A stretch of 64,000 bases of DNA. Origin: Sipunculus nudus. Its lineage: Eukaryota > Annelida > Sipuncula > Golfingiida > Sipunculidae. The notes beneath the pieces are model-generated. The model searched no databases. It was not told where the DNA came from and saw only the letters and a list, made by a program, of their open reading frames with translations. Both the position numbers and the translations under genes were made by a program. Positions 48,150 to 59,205 of this stretch are shown here, one piece after another (positions within the stretch are counted from its first letter, which is position 1; every line of letters begins with the position of its first letter). The stretch is taken from assembly GCA_026874595.1 (NCBI GenBank), contig CM049315.1, forward strand, positions 69,079,916 to 69,143,915, given 5' to 3'.

Positions 48150-48912
48150 GGGTTTGCTGATGTTTTTTGATAAACACATTTTGCCCCAGTGACCTAATTT
48201 ACCACACTCTTCACATGTGGATCTTGCTGCTGGGCACCTAGCCCCACGTGGATGTCCTTGTCCACGATTACAGCACTGTCCTGTCTTGTGTGGTGCTGGT
48301 TTGTCTAAAAAAATGTTTTGTGGATTGACTATTGTCCCGTCTGCTTTGAATCAGATGTACCTTTTTTGTGTACTTAACATCATTCATTTGTATTTGTGTA
48401 GCCTCATATGAGCTGACTATACCCAATGCACTGTCAAGTGTAAGCGATTCGTCTTTAGAAATTAATTTTCTTTGTACATCGTTATTTCTGATCCCAGCTA
48501 TTAGAGCGTCTAAAAGTTGCTCTTCAGTGTCTGTGTAAAGGCAGTCATCAGCTAGAATTATAGCTTTCGTTATGAAAGCATCAACTGTCTCAACAGCCTC
48601 TTGTTTTAAAGCACGAAACTGAAACCTGGCAACTCAAAAATTTGATTTTGGCTTTACATAGTCCCAAAATCATTTCCAGTGCATGTCTAGTTTCTTTTGC
48701 TGTGAATCTGTAAGTTTCTAACTATTCCTGATGTCTCGGCCTTCCTCGCCTACCCATAGCATTAGATACTGTACTTTAACAAGTTCTGACTTCTCTGCAA
48801 GTGGTCCATTGATTATAAATTCTAATATTTGTTTAAACTTTCTGAATTCTTCTGCAAGGTTAGGTGCTTTCCAGTCTAATGATGGTATGGGTACACCTGA
48901 AAGCTCAGCCAT
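48150..48912 (-). pseudogene. Gypsy gag with zinc knuckles
   Basis: The ATG at 48912 opens MAELSGVPIPSLDW and ...NGPLAEKSELVKVQYLMLW, VGEEGRDI, a start common to a widespread animal Gypsy gag family. Stops break the capsid region from 48718. Near 48290-48180 the minus strand still encodes CCNRGQGHPRGARCPA and CEECGKLGHWGKMC, two adjacent Cys/His knuckles that bind element RNA. Confidence 0.75.
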
Positions 48913-48986
48913 TGTTATTCAAGTAAATGTTTCAAGTACAAACAGTTACATGCAAGATACAATTTCCTGTGATTAAAAAAAGTTAT

Positions 48987-49440
48987 ATAGTCCTTTATCT
49001 CTTGTAATCCAAAATACAAAGTTCAATGAATATAGTTCACAGCAACTGAAGATAGGTAATCCAAGGAAGATTGGTCCATGAATGTATTCATAATAGCTGT
49101 ATATTTCGCAGTGAAACAGGTGCTTATCTCACATGCTGGTCTAATGAGCTTGATCTTGTGTTATTGTTGTTGTGGATGGGTTAAAGTTCTTGACCTGACA
49201 CACTTGTTAAATAGTCCTTTATCTCTGGTAATCCAAAACACAAAGTTCTATGAATATAGTTCACAGCAACTGAAGATAGGTAATCCAAGGAAGATTGGTC
49301 CATGAATGTATTCACAATAGCCGTATATTTCGTTGTACCTTTATTCAATGAAACAGGGACTTGTCTCACATGCTGGTCTAATGTTCTTGATCCTGTGTTA
49401 TTGTTGATGTGGATGGGTTAAAGTTCCTGACCTGTCACAC
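48987..49440. repeat. tandem duplication in the Gypsy leader, period about 224 bp
   Basis: AGTCCTTTATCTC(T/C)... through GTTCACAGCAACTGAAGATA and GGTAATCCAAGGAAGATTGG to GGTTAAAGTTC(T/C)TGACCTG is present twice. The second copy has a 16-base insertion near 49333-49348. Confidence 0.9.
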
Positions 49441-49873
49441 TTGTTGTTAGTTGCTACCCCTTGTCCCTGTTTGTCCAGAAAGGTAAGCGGGGAGTTTGAC
49501 CTTCAGGTCAGCTTAGCTGTTTCTGGAACAGGGTTGTAGGAGGCTGGTGTCACTGACTGGTAAGTAATTTTAGGAATGTCTACTATATGCTGTGCTTTGT
49601 CACAGAGCATGTGGCCTGATAACATTGACCAACCTGTTTTATTTTAGTCTTTCATTTACTTGAAAAGTTTACAGATTGTATGTTTGGCGTACATTTGACT
49701 GTAGAAAGTATTTTGGAACATACATACAAATCTGCTGTTGTCTCTCAGTTTTGACTTCTTGTACCCAGCCACAATGTATTTAATCCTTTGCATTCCAGTC
49801 TACTGAATATTCGCTTATTACTTTGTCCATAGGATCAATAATCTGTGCTGAACCACATGTTTTATGGTGAGTA

Positions 49874-49888
49874 GCACTTCTGACATCA
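49874..49888 (-). promoter_or_regulatory. primer-binding site of the intron-3 Gypsy element
   Basis: TGATGTCAGAAGTG directly follows the 5' LTR on the minus strand. It resembles the complement of a leucine-type tRNA 3' end (TGGTGTCAGAAGTGGG) with changes; the tRNA assignment is inference. Confidence 0.6.
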
Positions 49889-50099
49889 TGTTATGTTATG
49901 TTCCAATGAATAAATAATCCAGATGGTGTATATGTCTGTATTTATTATATCTGACACCGGATACATATAAGCACTTGTAAACACGACTGTCCAGTCGGAC
50001 GGTGTAGCATAGACTGCCCCTACAGTACTTGGTCAGTGACTAATGTAACAGATACACATGCATGAGGTTGTGGTATATGCATGAGGTCATATTATAACA
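49889..50099 (-). repeat. 5' LTR of the intron-3 Gypsy element
   Basis: 211 bases with TGTTAT...ATAACA ends, bounded by the PBS on one side and by the ACAGG target duplication on the other. Confidence 0.85.
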
Positions 50100-50503
50100 A
50101 CAGGCACTACTATACAATATGGACACAATCAAACTATTAGAAGTAAAAAAGAGAAGGAATTAATGGGAATATCTTAGACCCAGTGGAACTCTGGCAGGAA
50201 GGTAGAAGGGACGTAGTACTAATTTAAAATCTGCATTTTCATCCATGTCAATGCTCGTAACGTAGGACACAGTGTGACTTACATGGTCATTGTCGGAGTA
50301 CTAGGAGGCCTTAAAGTTGGAAATCGAGGAAACTAGGGCTTCTTTTTTAAGTAGTTTTGGATAGAAAAATTACTGATTATTTATTCTAACATCTCTTAAC
50401 CATGACACAAAAAGTTATTCTTTCATCAAAGACCCAAAAGCAACAGAAAAGTAGTTATCGTTGAAAGCCTCGTGAAGTTTATTTTCAGTATGTGTAAGTT
50501 TAC

Positions 50504-50742
50504 CTGTATCGCCAACTGCTGAATAATGTAGATCCGGCCCAGGTTAACTTGCCACCATTCCACTCCGGTCTTGACGATGCGCCCTAATCGTGTGCACCAC
50601 GCATTACAAGACTCGCAGATCCGCCCGTGTTTCGCATCCCATGCACTGGAGTAATTACTACTCGCACGGAAAGCGGAGTCGGGGATAATGTCGGGGTCGC
50701 CGATTCCCAAAGCCGCTGGCGGTCTCCCACAAACGCCATTAC
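50504..50742 (-). CDS. host gene exon 3: N-terminal half of the F5/8 type C domain
   Basis: The acceptor TAGCCATTACAG and the donor ACAG/GTAAAC border 239 bases, entering in phase 1 and leaving in phase 0. The exon encodes NGVCGRPPAALGIGDPDIIP, then DSAFRASSNYSSAWDAKHG, NAWCTRL and VEWWQVNLGRIYIIQQLAIQ. The Cys start, the ALGI...I-x-D-S-x-F-x-ASS signature, the AWC and the WWQVNLG-x-x-Y-x-I strand are diagnostic for discoidin (F5/8C) domains, which bind cell-surface sugars, phospholipids or matrix. This is the exon with a relic duplicate at 23.4 kb. Confidence 0.9.
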
Positions 50743-51689
50743 CTGTAATGGCTATAAAATGGAGATGCATGGGGAGTATTAGTTATGACAAAATACAGTT
50801 ATGACTAAATACAATATTGTATGATAAGACCATATGTATATTTATATAATCAGCTCCATCATACATACATAATACTTCATACACGTTTTAGATCCGGCGT
50901 GTGTCTCGAGTCAAATTTGTAAAATTTACAACACTGATTGAGTGTTATAAATGTAAAGCTGTGTATCAAATTTAGAAGCAGGCCTACATCATGATGCCAA
51001 GCTCGATATAATTTAATAATTCATTTTATTTATAACTGACTCAGGTCGTAGATGGCTTCACATATTATTGCGAATATTATTAACTGAATGCTATTGAATC
51101 AACGTTAAGAAAATTATCATGCTGAGAATCAGTTCATTTGTAGATACGGTGCTCATCTCGCATTACAACCCTGAACACTATTTGTAGATCTAGAAATGTT
51201 AGCATCAAGGGAATGATAATTGTTGATTATATCACCACCTACTGGAACGATATATACCAATTTGAATTCAAGAACTGAGTTTAAATTAGGGAGTATCTAA
51301 ACTGGCGGCAGGGGAAATTTAATTACCTAGCAGGTAGTTGAGATACCAAGCTCAACTGCCCGTGTGCTCTTATGTGGGTAAACACACACACACACATACG
51401 TACATGTGTTTCATGTCAAACGGAGGCAATGGTCGATGATGTAGATACTGGGAATTTGTTATTTTAGTTAGACACAGTCACTAATTTTCTGGTATCCAGA
51501 ATGATCTTCGGGATATATATGATAACCTTTTTTAACCTGCAAGAAATTTTGAAAATGAATTTTTCAGTCAAATTGGAGACATGAAGACACACAGTTTGAA
51601 TGTCCTTGATTGGGTATCGTGTCATTGAAGAAAGTTTTTTTCACAGCTTCCGCTCCAGTCGGCTGGTATGCCGTGTCACTAATGAGTAA

Positions 51690-51690
<1 letters not shown>
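50743..51690 (-). other. host intron 2, part shared with the 23.9-30.1 kb duplicate
   Basis: No coding sequence. Several blocks (51040-51075 and 51118-51290) align with the older duplicate. A CA-rich microsatellite lies near 51386. Confidence 0.6.

Positions 51691-51691
<1 letters not shown>

Positions 51692-51748
<57 letters not shown>
51692..51748. repeat. (AT)n microsatellite
   Basis: Uninterrupted AT run within host intron 2. Confidence 0.97.
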
Positions 51749-51752
<4 letters not shown>

Positions 51753-51958
51753 ATGGAAGTCTTAACGTTCACTTCATTTGCGTGGTCCTTATTAGAGTAT
51801 TTGTATGGTACGGCTACTTTCTCGGAAACTCTTTTGTGTAGAGTGTTTATGGTTTGCGTTATATTTTTGAAGGAGAAAGCCTCGCTCACCTGGCTTATTC
51901 AAAGAATTGCTCAATCTGAGTGTTATGCAGATTGTCAGCCGATTACCACAGGGTATTG

Positions 51959-51960
<2 letters not shown>

Positions 51961-52008
<48 letters not shown>
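51961..52008. repeat. (AT)n microsatellite
   Basis: A second AT run 210 bases from the first. The single-copy segment between them has open frames on both strands but no recognisable motif. Confidence 0.97.
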
Positions 52009-52009
<1 letters not shown>

Positions 52010-53400
52010 CATAAGCAGGCAGGACGGGAAAGTCTTTCCGTTGTCTTGGACAGTTTGTTGTCCGCCTTATTGAGTTGTTCACAGGAAGGAGTTTAACTGA
52101 ACTATCAGTTTGTTAGCAAATGTAAAAATAAGACCCTTAACCCTTTATCGTGTTATTTAGTTGATGTATAGGGTTTCAGTTTTAGTTCTAGCAATAGCCA
52201 AATTACAAATTTTACACTATGGGGGCTTACTTTGCATATAAAAATTTGAATACATATGAAAGCCATTTAATTAATAAAAAATATAGAATAATTCTATTTG
52301 GTATTATCTGTCCACAGGAGAAATTTAAGCAAAAAGTGAATGACCTAGAATATCGGCGTAGATTTGCTACAGCCAAATAAATTTTTGCATAAAATTTGCA
52401 AATAATAATCAGATTATTCAAATAAGATATACAGTTTGTACCCAATAAAGATCCCCATGTTATTTCCTATTATTTGTTTTTTTTTTTCTTTATCTATGTG
52501 CATAATCAATAGAGTTTTGGCTATTTCTTTAAAATTAGGCATGTCCTAAAATTTTCAGAGGTTACAATGGAAAAGGGATAAAAATGGAACTACAACCTAT
52601 TTTTTGTGAAGAGGAATAGTACCTCATCACGAAAAACTGGATTTTGAATTGTTATACCTTCAGTTGGGGTATGACCCCCAAAAACCCTTTCTGCCGTACG
52701 TCTAATCGTGAATGGGCTGGTCCGTTTCTTAAGCGCTAAACGTACCAACTGGTTCTTCGAGAGGGTCAGACGTGTATGGCCGCACACTCATACCCACACA
52801 GCTGGGGTTTTTATCGCCAAAATGGGAACCGGCCCCGATTTAGCTGATATCGCTGGAGAGCAACCCATTTTCAACGAGAAAGCCATAAGTAATTATAATA
52901 AATGTGTAGAAGATAAAACATCTTATTTTGTTATATTATATGGGAAGTTTTACATCTCATGATGTATTAGGTGTGATTTGTTAAGGATTCTTCAACTGTA
53001 TTTGAAGTGTAACTTTGAGACTGCAGCTCAGGGCATATGGGCTGCTTGCGTGTAGGCAAACAAGCAGTGAAATGTGAGAAATCGCGAACAACTCAAGAGA
53101 GTCAAATCAAAACATAAACTGTTTAAGGCCAATTAAAGGATAATTTAGACTTGGTTTAAATTGTGTTAATACTGTTTCTGTGCACTCGGGCGTGACGCAC
53201 CTGCGATACTCGCGGGCAGTTGCTCACGCACCTCCAGTTACCTAGGCCACGTCTTCATGCATTGCTAGCATTTAGCACTTTGCGCTTGTCAACTGCTTTT
53301 GAGTGTTGTGGAATTTTCTACGCCCATTTTTTAGTAAACATTCTACTGTTTATTATTTTTAGTCGTCACTTGTTTTTATACGCATACCGCACAGCATCAC
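52009..53400. other. no gene recognised
   Basis: The open frame at 52708-52962 (+) includes a His-Thr simple repeat and is not a known family. The sequence up to 53400 may include the 5' end of the DIRS-like element, but no border was found. Confidence 0.4.
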
Positions 53401-55015
53401 ATGATGGCAGACGAAGAAAAGGATGTCTTCAAAACCAACCAAGAAAAGTCGGACAATTTTGATTTGGGCGCATGGGCCGCCATTGTTGGTTCGACAAAGA
53501 AGACCATCGCGGTTTTGCTTAAGGAAGACCTTACCTCCGTAGACGTGCTAGGATTACTAAGTGAAAAGGACGTCTTAGACCTGTCCCTGACGCTGGGCCA
53601 AAGGAAACTTTTAATGGCTGCTTTAACGCGTTTAGATAATAGCAGTATTGAAACAACCCCGTGAAAGCGTAGCTTACCCTTTGGAAAGCCAGTCTGTAAG
53701 AGGACCTGCAAGCCTGACAATTCACGACATCAGGGGACAGAATGCCCATTTAAAATCGGCAGGTAAGGTCTTTGATGATTTCTTTGCCCAAGACGTAAAT
53801 GTACCCATTGCAAAAGATATTTTTATGCAAGCAATGATCCCTGGCCATACAGCGAGGCACCAAAGGACCCGTTAGATCCAAGATCAATTCTGACTATTAA
53901 AGCAAGTAAAAACAATGTCGTGCATATCTCAGAGTTTTTACCAGAACGTATTAGAAAACGGTATTAGGGGCGTATAAGGGGCCAGGCTTTGTATGCTCAA
54001 AGCAGCACATTGGTTATGACGATCACCCATACAGTGGTATTACCATAGAAGAATGGTCTGCAGCAAACTGTCGCCTTATGTCGCATCTACTCCATACTGG
54101 CGATCTTCATGTTACAGACATTGATTATAATCTGGCTTATACCACACAAATCGATGATCTTCTAAGTATAATTGGGATTCATTATTAGACTGATTATCAG
54201 TACAGGGAACTTCAAGCAGAGAATGGTTTTAAATGGTGCGCCCTCACAGCGAACATGGAACTGCAACAACTCTGGCAGGCTAAATACAGTCATTATATAA
54301 TTCAGAATCGTTCAGACAGTTCCAAATACCCAGGTTCAGTACAGGAACAGAGGAAACCCGAGTGTAGATTGTTTAAAATTCGGAAAGAAATTGCCCTTTT
54401 ATTCGCGTAAATTGCATGTAAATAATGACAATAAGGGAGCTGGTGCAGAAGCACGATTTTCTGTCTAAAAAAAAAACGATATGTAAATACCCAGGGATCG
54501 TTAATGTTAGCAGCTTGGGAGCAGTTGTTGTCAAATCATAACCCAGACAGACCTTATATTTTGCGTGGTTACGCAAAGGCTTTCATATCCTCAGCCAGCC
54601 CGTTAATGTTAACAAAGCCGTTGAGATTGATAATTATAAATCGGCAACTGCGCCCTCTATTGTAAAATCGGGTTGAAGCCCAAATAATATAAGATTTGGA
54701 CAACGGCCAATATCACATTGTGAATAAAGCACCACCCATTGTCTCAGCATTAGGGACTGTTCCTCAGAAAGGGCCTTCAAAGTATCGTATAATTCATGAC
54801 TGTTGCAGACTACCTCGGGAGGCGATTAATGACTTTGCGTATAAAGACCCCTTCAAATATCAATCAGTTCAAGACGCTATAGATCTAGTCACAGAAGGTT
54901 TGTTACTTTCCAAAGTAGATCCCTCCAATGCTTACCGCATGGTTAAAATTCACCATGAGGATTATGCTGCCACAGGCCTTAAGTGTACATTTTCAGGGAA
55001 TTCCAGATCCACATG
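53401..55015 (+). pseudogene. DIRS-like retroelement fragment: gag-like region and start of RT
   Basis: The first frame (53401-53664) has VLLKEDLTSVDVLGLLSEKD and LTLGQRKLLMAAL, a SAM-like gag segment of this group. Remains of the gag centre follow in other frames (IEEWSAANCRLMSHLL near 54048; ELQAENGFKW near 54208). At 54696-55015: YHIVNKAPPIVSALGTVPQ, KGPSKYRIIHDCCR, KYQSVQDAIDLVTEG, LSKVDPSNAYRMVKI (first catalytic Asp), and ATGLKCTF with MIDKRLPL. This is the RT N-terminal half of tyrosine-recombinase elements. The RT is cut before the catalytic Asp pair, and no recombinase or RNase H is present. The continuation to 55200 is open but not recognised. Confidence 0.7.
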
Positions 55016-55217
55016 CATGATTGATAAACGCTTACCCTTAAATGAGATTGTGGAAATAGGAAAGATTTATAAAACGAAAGATTTGGCAAATTATTTGAAA
55101 CGAGTGCCTACCAATCCCATAGTGAACAATGCTGCCAATACCGAGCTTGGACGTTATGGCGCTATCAACATGCGGACTTCCAGCAAGCGCGCAGAAAATA
55201 AAGAATTGACATCACGA

Positions 55218-55220
<3 letters not shown>

Positions 55221-55258
<38 letters not shown>
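55221..55258. repeat. (AT)n microsatellite
   Basis: AT run at the 3' end of the DIRS-like fragment's open frame. Confidence 0.97.
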
Positions 55259-55259
<1 letters not shown>

Positions 55260-56556
55260 CTCTGAGCTTTTAAATGAAAATAATACACAAAGAAAAAAAG
55301 AAGCGTATCCTCAATACGTATAGGATATCGCTTTTAGTGTATCGCAATACGTATTGTATCCGAATAAGCTGACCGTTACTCAGCTCTAGATCTCACGGAG
55401 GGTAAATTCTCAACTAATCAGAACATCTCTAACATCTTCACACCACGACTAATTAAAGCCCATAGCAATGTTAGGCCTTTCTAAACTGCAGGCAAGGTAA
55501 AGGCCTGTCTAAACTACTAGCAAGGTATATTTCCCCTGCCGGGAGTTCAGCCAGTATAGAATACACAGCCGGCACTGCCCAGCAAATTAGCCACTCCCTT
55601 TAAATTGTCATTCCTTCTATTATAATAATTTATACTTCCCGCGGTTTCTTAAAATAACGATAAATATAATATCCCCTACAATAAAGCATACATATAAAAA
55701 TGTATTATAAAATTATATAGTTCATATATTCTGTAAACATATTAGTGAATAATATATGTATATATTATATATTCAGGCATTTTACCAGGGACATCGAATC
55801 ATCCTGTTCAAGCTGTATTTAAACTTGCGTGCCCGCAAAGGTCACAATTCAGGTAACAACATTAGCCAGTCCATTTCGATAAAGTTTAGCAACAGGTTGC
55901 CACTGTTCTGACGATCATGACGTGTAAAAAGGGAAACGCTCTGTACAATGCAATGTGTGGAACAAACACTACACAGTTCTTCATGGCCATTCGGATTTCA
56001 AAGCCGCTTTCACTGGAAATGTTGAAATATTTAATAGATGTTCATGTTTTAATATGAATATCCAATGGTCTACTGACAACGAATTGACACCTCCCTTTAA
56101 TGTGACAAAACATATGCCGAGGCATTATAAGAAGTGATTTGTCGTGAATATTAAGGATGCTTCCAATGTAAATATACATATCAATTGTGTACGTCGCTTT
56201 TTTTTATTATAGATATTCCAAAATCATCTCATGCCATTCTGAAAGTGACAGGCTATGATTGCCATTTAGCAGAAAAGCCCTTTTCCTGATGTTCTTTTTA
56301 ATTTCTTACAGGCTTTTTGTCTATGCACTTTCTCTTGTGTCGTTTATTGTCAGTAACTAGATGAGATCGGCCGTTTATTTTTATCTTCAATGGAGAAAAT
56401 AGTTTATTTCAAAGGGTTTTTACTGATGAAGTTATCGCTATTCCGCCGTATTGACATCCTGAATATCAGAACAAAATTTGTTAGCGTTATAGGAATAGCA
56501 CATATTTTAGGATGACTTTCATCATATCAAACATAGTATTTATATCGAGGTATCAG

Positions 56557-56560
<4 letters not shown>
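55259..56560 (-). other. host intron 2, no gene recognised
   Basis: The block 55645-55700 (AAAATAACGATAAATATAAT and following) aligns with 30068-30115 of the old duplicate. A short open frame at 55955-56137 has no motif. Confidence 0.45.
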
Positions 56561-56610
<50 letters not shown>

Positions 56611-56800
56611 GTGAATGAATAGCCATGCTGGTTCGTTGTACTAAGAAATGGAACAAGAATACACAGAAAAGTCGGTTCACTGCCGATGGGAATCGAACCC
56701 ATGACCTTACGATTGCCGTTCGCTAGCTCTACTACTGAGCTACAGCAGATCCCCGACCCCTCTGTGTATTTGCACATATTTCTGTGAACAACTAACCAGC
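56561..56800 (-). mobile_element. tRNA-derived SINE (minus copy)
   Basis: On the minus strand GGGGATCTGCTGTAGCTCAG (box A region) is followed by GGTCATGGGTTCGATTCCC (box B region), then a body with GTATTCTTGTTCCATTTC and a tail of CT and AT dinucleotides (56561-56610). The pol III promoter boxes are intact; the anticodon stem does not fold properly, so it is not a functional tRNA. Confidence 0.8.
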
Positions 56801-56944
56801 ATTGCTATTCATTCATCTCTCTGTATACTATATGCCTCACACCACATAAGGCCACCAGTTCTCCCTGCAGTTGCTGTGCCAAAACATGTAGTGGGTAGTA
56901 CTCTGAAGTCACGGCAGTGACGTCAGATCGCTGGTTTTATAAAA

Positions 56945-57073
56945 GTGTGCAAATACACAGGGGGGTCGGGGATCTGCTGTAGCTCAGTGGATAGAGCAAA
57001 CGACCGGCTGTCGTAAGGTCATGGGTTCGATTCTCATCCGCAGTGAACCGACCTTTCTGTGTATTCTTGTTCC

Positions 57074-57110
<37 letters not shown>
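56945..57110 (+). mobile_element. tRNA-derived SINE (plus copy)
   Basis: The same family as the minus copy (GGGGATCTGCTGTAGCTCAG, GGTCATGGGTTCGATTCTC, GTATTCTTGTTCCATTT), ending in an AT run at 57077-57109. Both copies are preceded by GTGCAAATACACAG, so the family's 5' end extends upstream of the tRNA-like head. The two copies are head to head, about 150 bases apart. Confidence 0.8.
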
Positions 57111-57113
<3 letters not shown>

Positions 57114-57280
57114 TTTTTAGAATTTGAGAGGTACTGTTATTCATGTTGAAAACAGCATATAAAAGGTTTTATAGTTGTTACGGAGTGCTTTACGCACGCG
57201 TTACAAGCGTGGTCGTCAGGTAAGGGGTCGGTAAACAGTGAACATATATTTGAAAGAAATATGTTTGCGAATTTACCTAC

Positions 57281-57305
57281 CTGAGCCACTTGGTTTATCT
57301 GATAT
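57281..57305 (-). CDS. host gene exon 2: 25-base micro-exon
   Basis: A strong pyrimidine-rich acceptor (TTTTCCCTTTTCCAG) and a consensus donor (CAG/GTAGGT) frame 25 bases that read ISDKPSGS plus one base. Entering in phase 0 and leaving in phase 1, it is exactly what is needed to join exon 1 (phase 0 end) to exon 3 (phase 1 start). It forms a short Ser/Gly linker between the PAN-like segment and the discoidin domain. Without transcript data it remains a prediction, but phase and sites agree. Confidence 0.7.
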
Positions 57306-57769
57306 CTGGAAAAGGGAAAATTAAAAGTGGTCATTTCCTCTAACCAACGAATTTAAAGCATTATTTAAAAATATCAAACTATAGGCATTTGAAATGAAAA
57401 AGCAATCATCGGTCACAAAGTTTGCATTACTTAGATTCTAACATTTTGATTTCTAATGCAGAACCAGCTATTTAATTCTTATCAATATTTGTTATTTTTA
57501 TTTATATATTTATTCAAATCAATCATTTATACTTTCTAACGATACCAGAAAACAAATGATGTCATAATTGGTCCAATTCGTGAATCAATATTTTGGTACG
57601 ATTTTTAAACAGGTGGTCCGTGGTCCATGACGCGCAGCTGAAATTGTCATACTGATCACACGTTATGATATGGTGAAAAACAATTGTTAAGGAACCTTCA
57701 CCAATGGAAAGAATGACTGGCAAAATGCTCAAAAATCCAACAGCTAGGATTTGTGCGATGTCTGACTAT

Positions 57770-58440
57770 CCAGGTGCTCAGAATTAGGTTTTTTTAGCTT
57801 GTAGCTAATAGAATATGGATTATCATGACCTAGTGCTGAAGGAGATTTGCAAAGGATCTCCTTGACATTTAAGTTAGAAGGTTCCATACGTATGATTTGT
57901 GTCTTTCACATTGAAAATTAATGCTTTTTTGTCAATATGTTTACAGTGACAGTACACGTCACAGTGACCACATTGACCCAATATCAGGAATCAAAGAAGA
58001 TTTGCCAAGGAAATACCTTGATCTCATTTTATAATATCCTAGTTTTAAAATTTTTATTGAAATGTATGACTTTTAAGAGCAAATGATCATACTTCAGTCG
58101 TTCACAGAATATAGTCACCAAGACCTAGTTTCAGGTTTCGAGGGGATTTGTAAAGATCTCCCTGGTTGTTGCTATGGATGATTCTAGGCCTAATGTATAC
58201 AATTTCAGGCTAACTGCCTTACATGGTGCTCAAAATCATGTTTGCAGCTAATACAAATGCCGTATACCGTGAGCTTATTTAAAACTTTCCGCGGAGATTT
58301 ACCCAAGACATCCCTGAATGTCATGTTAGAAGATTCTAGGCCAAATGGATACAATTTGTACTCCTTCTGACTGTCTGGGTGCTCAAAAGCATGTTTTCGG
58401 CCCCTAGTTTGAAGAATATAGGCCACTATGACCTTTTATG
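57770..58440. repeat. four diverged tandem units of about 150 bp in host intron 1
   Basis: A motif like GGAGATTTGCAAAGGATCTCC recurs near 57841, 57996, 58142 and 58293. GGTGCTCA(A/G)AA recurs near 57769, 58223 and 58378, and GTTAGAAG.TTC.A plus ATACAATTTG-like strings recur between them. Spacing is 146-155 bases. The units are too diverged for exact borders. Confidence 0.7.
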
Positions 58441-58878
58441 GACACGGTAATTTCTTACTTCAACGGTATTGCAACGACTGCGAGATGATTTTTACTAAAA
58501 TACTACTGCCTAATATAATTATGATGGATACCAGTTGGGAGCTTTAGTTTGAATTGTTCATAAATCATGCAGAAGTCAGGAAGACAAGATTATGAGCAGA
58601 ATACTGTGTAAAGCATGTTACAGAAAAAACATTGGCGCGTTTAATATAGGATATTTAACTGAATATGCCTAATATTATAAATGTAATTCTTATATTATTT
58701 TAAATGTGTAAACAAAATAGACTTAGACTATGGACAAGAGAGCTGTTACTACATATTTGGATCGGATCGCATTTAGAAGAAGTCTTCTGTCAGACTTCCA
58801 TCTGATAACCAATTCTCGAACCCAATTATCTGTACTTAACTCATTAATTCATTGACTTCCTCGCTTCTTAATCATTTA

Positions 58879-58879
<1 letters not shown>

Positions 58880-58921
<42 letters not shown>
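58880..58921. repeat. (AT)n microsatellite
   Basis: AT run directly beside the foldback that follows. Confidence 0.95.
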
Positions 58922-58925
<4 letters not shown>

Positions 58926-59117
58926 TCTGAAGAAAAACAACACTGTAAATTCACAACAGTCTGTTTCACGGAATCTCGTGATCTCGTAATCTAGTAAAGT
59001 CTCGGCTTTTCAGACCACGCCCTCAGCTTCATTCTAACCACATTCACCTGATGATAGGGTCGCATCCCGTGAAACAGACTGTTGTGAATTTACAGTGTTC
59101 ATTTTCTTCAGAGTTAT
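58922..59117. repeat. long inverted repeat (foldback) near exon 1
   Basis: AACTCTGAAGAAAAACAACA through CAGTCTGTTTCACGG (58923-58971) is the inverse of CCGTGAAACAGACTG through CTTCAGAGTT (59067-59115), with two small differences. The loop is about 95 bases and contains CTGATGA (59048-59054), with GAAAC at 59071-59075 in the 3' arm, a layout reminiscent of a hammerhead ribozyme core. Stem II pairing between them is only three G-C pairs. Confidence 0.75.
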
Positions 59118-59205
59118 ACCGGTCTGGCCTAGTCTGTAGGCCATAGGGCACTTTACAACGGAGGGTTACTCTACCTTCTATATATATTATATATATAAAA
59201 CTTAC

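Larger units (their letters stand above)
38273..50104 (-). mobile_element. Gypsy LTR retrotransposon in host intron 3, carrying two nested insertions
   Basis: The 5-base target duplication ACAGG (38273-38277 and 50100-50104) flanks an element at 38278-50099. The right (5') LTR is complete at 211 bases with TGTTAT/ATAACA ends. A PBS-like site adjoins it. Minus-strand order: 5' LTR, PBS, leader with a tandem duplication, gag, protease, [Academ-like insertion], RT, [819-base TIR insertion], rest of RT, truncated 3' LTR. RNase H, integrase and half of the 3' LTR were removed by one deletion ending at about 38381. Without its passengers the element is about 3.7 kb. Confidence 0.9.

Noticed and set aside
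51641-52082. Overlapping ORFs spanning two (AT)n tracts
   Set aside because: They are open mainly because AT repeats read as Tyr-Ile without stops. No conserved domain outside the repeats.
52708-52962. 84-codon plus-strand ORF with a His-Thr run
   Set aside because: The run is a simple repeat, and the rest matches nothing I can name. Not reported as a gene.
56688-57055. Possible functional tRNA genes on both strands
   Set aside because: Box A and box B are good, but the anticodon arm does not form a normal 5-pair stem with a 7-base loop. Both copies carry the same non-tRNA body and dinucleotide tail, so they are SINEs.
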